This document shows positions 60,358 through 64,000 of a DNA stretch of 64,000 bases, in pieces. The translations under genes and the position numbers were made by a program. The stretch spans positions 375,987-439,986 of the forward strand of contig NZ_FWXF01000001.1 in the NCBI RefSeq assembly GCF_900176285.1, in the 5' to 3' direction. This DNA comes from Desulfacinum hydrothermale DSM 13146. GTDB lineage: Bacteria > Desulfobacterota > Syntrophobacteria > Syntrophobacterales > DSM-9756. Positions within the stretch are counted from its first letter, which is position 1; every line of letters begins with the position of its first letter. A model generated the notes under the pieces. It saw only the letters and a list, made by a program, of their open reading frames with translations, was not told the DNA's origin and ran no database searches.

Positions 60358-60708
60358 TCATGCGGCATCACTCGACGGCTTGATGATCCATGCGGCAGTC
60401 GGCAATGCCGGAGGTCTGGGTATCTTGCCTTTGAAACGGCTCGGATTGGCCTCGAATGTTTGCGTGATGACCTGCTGACGATGCTCCATTACCTGAGGCG
60501 CCAACCCGTAATGGCAATGGTCCGGTGTGACCAGCCCGAGACCCGAGTGACGATGTTCTCCATGGTGCCCATTGAAAAAATTTCGGCAAAAGGAGCGGGC
60601 ATTCTCGATGGAACTGAAAGGTCTTGGAAATTGCGGACAGTGCTTGAGGGTCTTGAACTGGGCTTGCGAATAGGGATTGTCATGGCTCCCATGATGCCGG
60701 CTATGAGT
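60358..60708 (-). pseudogene. IS3-family transposase C-terminal remnant
   Basis: On the minus strand about 117 codons match the integrase-core end of IS3-type OrfB proteins: SHDNPYSQAQFKTLKHCPQF, SSIENARSFC, EHRHSGLGLVTPDHCHYG, then RPPALPTAAWIIKP and a stop. In working relatives the segment reads DNPYSE; here Gln replaces the Glu of the DDE triad. A stop (TAG) lies in frame at the upstream end and nothing of the N-terminus is seen. It fills most of the gap 60236-60832, so that stretch is mobile-element debris. Confidence 0.75.
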
Positions 60709-60754
60709 CTAACTTCCGGGAGCGGAAAGCCCACGCCAATACAGGGCTATTTGC

Positions 60755-60803
60755 GTTGAAGCGCCAGTGGCGATGCTCAACGCATCGCAACTGGCGCTTC
60801 AAC
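60755..60803. other. Long palindrome with 22-bp arms
   Basis: Two arms containing TGAAGCGCCAGTGGCGATGC and GCATCGCAACTGGCGCTTCA pair over 22 positions with one mismatch around a TCAAC loop. It starts 30 bases past the stop of the CoA-disulfide-reductase-like gene. No T run follows on either strand. It could be a terminator-like RNA hairpin, an IS end or a protein-binding palindrome. Confidence 0.55.
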
Positions 60804-60832
60804 TACTGGAAAAGAAAACATTCTTGCAAGAG

Positions 60833-62539
60833 TCAGGTGCCGGGTGTCCACAGCTCAAAAGGCCATGCAAGCAAGCCGCCTTCGATAAAGCAGACCCGGT
60901 CGTAGCCGTGAGCGTTGAGGATGCGCTGCGCTTCATAGCCGCGCATGCTCACTTTGCAAAAGGCCAGAATGTCCTTGTCCTTGGGCAGTTCCTGCCAGCG
61001 CTCGCGCAGGGCTCCCAGAGGGATATGAACGACGCGTTCATCCGGCAAACGGACCGCTTCGAATTCTTGCGGCGTGCGCACATCCAGGAGGATGAGATCC
61101 TTTTGTTCCTCCATCCTTTTCCTGGCCTCCAAGGGCGAGATGCCGTTGGCCAAGCCGTTCAGCTTGTTCAAAAGGACGTGGGCCGCCGTGACGATGGGAT
61201 CGATGGGTGGGGAAAACGGCGGCGCGTAGGCCAAGTCCACATATTCCAGGTGATCCAGGGTGGCCTCAAAGAGGATGGCACTGGCCGCCACATCGAGACG
61301 CTTGGCGCCATCGCCCAGGCCCACCACCTGGGCCCCCAGAAGGCGGCGGTAGCGTTTGGAGGCGATGAGCTTGATGACGATGGGCTGGCTGCCTTCCATG
61401 TAATGGGGCCGATCCGGACCCGACCAAAGAACCGTCTCGCAGTCCAGATTGAGCTCCCTGGCCTGCTTTTCGGTGAGGCCCGTACGGCCCATGGTGTAGC
61501 CGAAGACCTTGCAGATGCTGGTGCCGCTCACGCCGAGGAACGGGGAGGTCAGTCCTGCGATGTGGTTGGCGATGACCCGGCCGTGTTTGTTGGCCGTAGA
61601 GCCCAACGGTACGTAGATCGTAGCGCCCGTAATGGGGTGTACGTAGTCATTCACCACACAGTCGCCCCCGGCATAAATGTGGGGATCCGATGTCTGACAA
61701 TAGGCGTTGATGCGTATGCCGCCCCGAGGGTCGCAATCCAAACCCGCTTCTCGTGCCAGCCGGTCGTTGGGCCGAACCCCCACGGCCACCAGGACCAGAT
61801 CTGCGGGCAGGACCTGTTGGTTGGTTCGAACGGCTTCCACCTTGCCGTTACCTTCCACGGCCGTCACCCGTTCACCCAACACGAGTCGGATGCCGTTGGA
61901 TTCCAGATGTTTGGCGGCCAAGGCCGCCATCTCCCGGTCTAGGACCTGGGGCATGATCTGATCGAACATCTCCACGATGGTGACGTCCAGACCGCGCACC
62001 CGGAGCGCTTCGGCCACTTCCAGGCCGATGAGGCCTGCGCCCACCAAGACGGCACGCCGCAGGCCCTGCGCCTCAATGTTGTCCACCATGCCGGTGGCGT
62101 CTTCCAGACGCTTCATGAACCACACATTGTCCAGTTCCAATCCAGGGATGGGGGGGCGAAACGGTGAAGCGCCCGTGGCAATGATCAGCTTGTCGTAGGC
62201 AAGCTCGTCTTCTTTCCCGTTGTCCAGGTTCCGCACCTTCACCGTCCTGGCCTCTCTGTCAATGGAGACCGCCTCGGTTCGCACAAGCACCCGAAAACCC
62301 TTGGCTTTTTCAAAGAATACAGGCGTTCTGGAAACCCCCACCGGTGTTTCGGTGAGCATCCGCACATCGGGAAACATGCCTTCCACGTAATACGGAAGGC
62401 CGCACGCTCCGTAGGACACCACGTCCTCTCTTTCCACCATGGTGATGTCTGCATCGGGCAGAAGCCGCTTCAAGCGGCTGGCTGCCTTGGGACCACAAGC
62501 CACACCCCCAATCACCACCACTTTCAATCGAGAATCCAT
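60833..62539 (-). CDS. CoA-disulfide-reductase-like flavoprotein with C-terminal rhodanese
   Basis: The 568-residue protein joins an FAD/NAD(P)-dependent disulfide reductase of the CoADR/Nsr family to a rhodanese domain. FAD binding is seen at VVVIGGVACGPKAASRL, the single active Cys46 in SYGACGLPYYVEG, the NAD(P) loop in VLVGAGLIGLEVAEAL and the second FAD contact in IYAGGDCVV. The rhodanese part (about 465-565) has LLDVRTPQEFEAVRLPDERV and the catalytic Cys in AFCKVSMRGYEAQRIL. Such fusions handle CoA polysulfides or persulfides, which suits a sulfur-active anaerobe. AAAGGAGG precedes the ATG. A promoter with operator-like symmetry lies just upstream. Confidence 0.9.
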   Translation of the reverse strand: MDSRLKVVVIGGVACGPKAASRLKRLLPDADITMVEREDVVSYGACGLPYYVEGMFPDVRMLTETPVGVSRTPVFFEKAKGFRVLVRTEAVSIDREARTVKVRNLDNGKEDELAYDKLIIATGASPFRPPIPGLELDNVWFMKRLEDATGMVDNIEAQGLRRAVLVGAGLIGLEVAEALRVRGLDVTIVEMFDQIMPQVLDREMAALAAKHLESNGIRLVLGERVTAVEGNGKVEAVRTNQQVLPADLVLVAVGVRPNDRLAREAGLDCDPRGGIRINAYCQTSDPHIYAGGDCVVNDYVHPITGATIYVPLGSTANKHGRVIANHIAGLTSPFLGVSGTSICKVFGYTMGRTGLTEKQARELNLDCETVLWSGPDRPHYMEGSQPIVIKLIASKRYRRLLGAQVVGLGDGAKRLDVAASAILFEATLDHLEYVDLAYAPPFSPPIDPIVTAAHVLLNKLNGLANGISPLEARKRMEEQKDLILLDVRTPQEFEAVRLPDERVVHIPLGALRERWQELPKDKDILAFCKVSMRGYEAQRILNAHGYDRVCFIEGGLLAWPFELWTPGT

Positions 62540-62602
62540 TCCAGCCTCCTTTTATCGCACGGGAATTGTCGCGATCTAAACAACCGCGTTCGTCACGCTG
62601 GG

Positions 62603-62630
62603 AGTATACAAAAAATATACCCGAAAACAA
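62603..62630 (-). promoter_or_regulatory. Sigma-70 promoter with inverted repeat for the CoADR-rhodanese gene
   Basis: Read on the minus strand, TTGTTT and TATACT are 16 bases apart, about 65 bases upstream of the start. GGGTATA-TTTTTTG-TATACtCCC is an imperfect inverted repeat spanning the -10, a likely repressor site. Confidence 0.55.
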
Positions 62631-62653
62631 AGTCTTCGGCGGTGGAGCACGTC

Positions 62654-62925
62654 TCAGGGCGGAGGGTGGCTGTAAAAGGTGTTGATAAGGATAAAAATCG
62701 CTGCGGCCAGCGTGGTATAGGCAAAGAGAGGTTTCAACTTTTTCGGTTTGGTTTTAAGGGTTCACTTGCCCCCCAGGATGCCGCCGGGCACTGTGACAGA
62801 GGCCAGAGGCACAGCCCACATGGGGGCGAAATCTCCCTGCATGGAATGTCCCAAAAAGCCCATGGATGCCGTGGTGGCGATAGGCCGCACGGCACGGGGA
62901 GGCTGGCGAAGAATGGACGGTGGCG
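62654..62925 (-). pseudogene. TauE/SafE-type permease C-terminal remnant with in-frame stop
   Basis: The minus strand reads a segment like the last third of a TauE/SafE anion-exporter family protein: ATTASMGFLGHSMQGDFAP, VPLASVTVPGGILGGK, then TGA, then in the same frame TLKTKPKKLKPLFAYTTLAA and AIFILINTFYSH before a final stop. The N-terminal two thirds are absent. A single base change would explain the internal stop. It lies between the flavoprotein promoter and the cytochrome gene; the gap 62540-63051 otherwise holds only the promoter and a hairpin. Confidence 0.6.
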
Positions 62926-62975
62926 GGCGACGAATGACGCTGGGATGGCGGGGTAAGGCGGGGAGATGAATGGAA

Positions 62976-63001
62976 CCCTGGGGGGCAAAATGCCCCCGGG
63001 G
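62976..63001. terminator. Hairpin after the cytochrome gene
   Basis: CCCTGGGGGGCA pairs with TGCCCCCGGGG around AAA, with one bulge. It lies about 50 bases past the cytochrome stop on the minus strand, where only TT follows; on the plus strand TTTT follows. It may serve as a weak bidirectional terminator. Confidence 0.5.
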
Positions 63002-63051
63002 TTTTGCGGCTAAGGTGTGTTGTGCATCCTATGTGGCTGGGAACCGGTGGG

Positions 63052-64000
63052 CTATTGCTTGGCTTGGGGCTTTTGAGCCAGGGCCTCCAGCTGCTTTTCG
63101 GTCATTGGCTGGCCGTAGGCGGCAAATTGAATCTTCGCGGGTTGGGCGTCCTGGAGCGGCCTCCAGCCTTGGGGCGTTTTGTCCAAGTAAACCCAGTCCA
63201 GTTTGTTCGGTATCGTAGGTACAACACCTTGCCACGGGATCAGTGTGCCGTTTTCGAAGCGCATGACGGGGACCTTTTCACCCTTCACCATCCTTTGAAC
63301 GGCGGCATTGCCGTGGCAGTCGTCACAGCGACGCCCTTGAGCGGAAATGGAATGGGTGAAATAGGGAACATAAGCGACAAACGGCCGATTCTTGTAGACC
63401 AGAGACATGACGTTTCCGGAGGTGACCTGCCCGTTGTAGTTGATGAGAAGCATCCAGGATTTCTCAGGCAGGAAGTTCCCCTTCTTTTGTCCAGTTTTCA
63501 AAAATGCTCCGAAATGGCAATTATAACACGACATGGTGTTCGTGACATGGCAAGCGGCGCAGGCCAATTTGCCGCCGTGAGCCGAGTGACTGGGCGTGTC
63601 GGGGTCGTAGGCCGGGGACTCTCTTTCCTGCTGAACGTGGCACTCTTCGCACGTGGCCCGAACGGCCTTCGGATGGCGCATGGATGTGCGTTCCCGGCCG
63701 TCACCGTGAACGTCGCTTCGGTAATGGCAGTCAGAACAGACCATTCCAGCGGCGACGTGCACATCCAATTGATTGTGCCGGCCGTCGAGCTTAAAGGTCA
63801 GCCCCTCGCGCGAATGGCAGGCCATGCAGGTGTTCATGGATTTGGCGGCTCGCTTGGAAAATCGCTTCTTCTCCCCTTTTTGGGTCATGTGACACGCGTC
63901 GCAACTGGTGGCATGGCATTTCTTGCAACCCAGCTGGTTGTAGGGAATTCCGGTGATACTCATGAATCCGTTGGGTTCTTCGTACCAGTAGCGCATTCCT
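63052..64000 (-). CDS. Multihaem c-type cytochrome (5' end beyond window)
   Basis: The visible 316 codons contain eight CxxCH haem-attachment motifs: CKKCH, CDACH, CMACH, CSDCH, CEECH, CAACH, CYNCH and CDDCH, in the first 240 residues. The last 75 residues are haem-free (GWRPLQDAQPAKIQFAAYG). No signal peptide is visible and an ATG occurs only five bases from the edge, so the true start lies outside. The product should be periplasmic and may carry electrons between the quinone pool or a reductase and sulfur or metal acceptors. The total haem number and the family are not determinable here. Confidence 0.88.
   Translation of the reverse strand, partial: GMRYWYEEPNGFMSITGIPYNQLGCKKCHATSCDACHMTQKGEKKRFSKRAAKSMNTCMACHSREGLTFKLDGRHNQLDVHVAAGMVCSDCHYRSDVHGDGRERTSMRHPKAVRATCEECHVQQERESPAYDPDTPSHSAHGGKLACAACHVTNTMSCYNCHFGAFLKTGQKKGNFLPEKSWMLLINYNGQVTSGNVMSLVYKNRPFVAYVPYFTHSISAQGRRCDDCHGNAAVQRMVKGEKVPVMRFENGTLIPWQGVVPTIPNKLDWVYLDKTPQGWRPLQDAQPAKIQFAAYGQPMTEKQLEALAQKPQAKQ

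Noticed and set aside
62762-62764. Selenocysteine at the in-frame TGA of the TauE/SafE fragment
   Set aside because: TauE/SafE proteins are not known selenoproteins, I saw no SECIS-like hairpin directly after the TGA, and the gene lacks its N-terminal two thirds.
1-64000. CRISPR arrays, tRNA and rRNA genes
   Set aside because: I looked for regularly spaced short repeats, cloverleaf-type sequences and rRNA signatures and found none; the repeats present are few, long and irregularly spaced.

Overview
The window is a GC-rich stretch (protein genes packed on both strands, many G/C third positions) from an anaerobic bacterium. The gene set points to a Desulfobacterota (deltaproteobacterial) sulfate reducer or syntroph: ferredoxin-dependent 2-oxoacid oxidoreductases, an ADP-forming acyl-CoA synthetase, two phenylacetate-CoA ligases, a CoA-disulfide-reductase/rhodanese fusion, a multihaem c-type cytochrome and many two-component and GAF/HD-GYP signalling proteins. 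The taxon is an inference from gene content; no rRNA or tRNA gene was seen.

Layout. 1-3071 (minus): three overlapping glycosyltransferase genes, probably lipopolysaccharide core synthesis. 3358-13839 (minus): an eight-gene operon iorA-iorB-livH-livMG-livF-paaK-paaK-livJ for uptake and oxidation of branched or aromatic amino acids to aryl-acetyl-CoA, with a PaaI-type thioesterase gene divergently placed at 14367. 14753-18251 (minus): LhgO-type oxidase, a radical SAM protein and a polysaccharide-deacetylase-like protein. 18758-23974 (plus): an RlmL-like methyltransferase, then HMG-CoA lyase, a sensor kinase and an NtrC-type regulator. 24177-26789 (plus): a well-formed sigma-54 promoter with a palindromic upstream site, driving a PtsN-like EIIA gene and a ClC-CBS channel gene. 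26693-28783 (minus): ADP-forming acyl-CoA synthetase.

29434-45116 (plus) is the standout region: three consecutive giant genes of 2162, 1651 and 1220 codons. The first is a single-chain 2-oxoacid:ferredoxin oxidoreductase whose modules run ferredoxin, TPP/beta, gamma, alpha, a circular permutation of ordinary pyruvate:ferredoxin oxidoreductase, with large extra helical regions. The second is a huge, mostly helical protein with one RnfB-like [4Fe-4S] motif. The third fuses NuoE-like and NuoF-like modules. Together they suggest a 2-oxoacid:NAD(P)+ oxidoreductase mega-complex that I do not recognise as a described system. The acyl-CoA synthetase next door could turn its acyl-CoA product into ATP.

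45264-48831 (plus): a GAF protein, an HD-GYP protein, a strong terminator and citramalate synthase. 49865-57067 (minus): a five-gene phospho-signalling operon (PEP-synthase-like protein, PhnD-like lipoprotein, sensor kinase, response regulator, dual-specificity phosphatase fused to a Cys-rich domain). 57068-60832 is a decayed mobile-element zone holding IS1380-family and IS3-family transposase remnants around a second GAF gene. 60833-64000 (minus): the CoA-disulfide-reductase/rhodanese fusion, a TauE/SafE remnant and a multihaem cytochrome cut by the right edge.

A dispersed intergenic repeat of about 170-220 bp, with inverted-repeat ends related to GAGCTTGTCnGA, occurs at least four times (18.5, 36.1, 49.1 and 57.4 kb), with short relatives at 3.2 and 57.2 kb. 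It looks like a MITE-type family.
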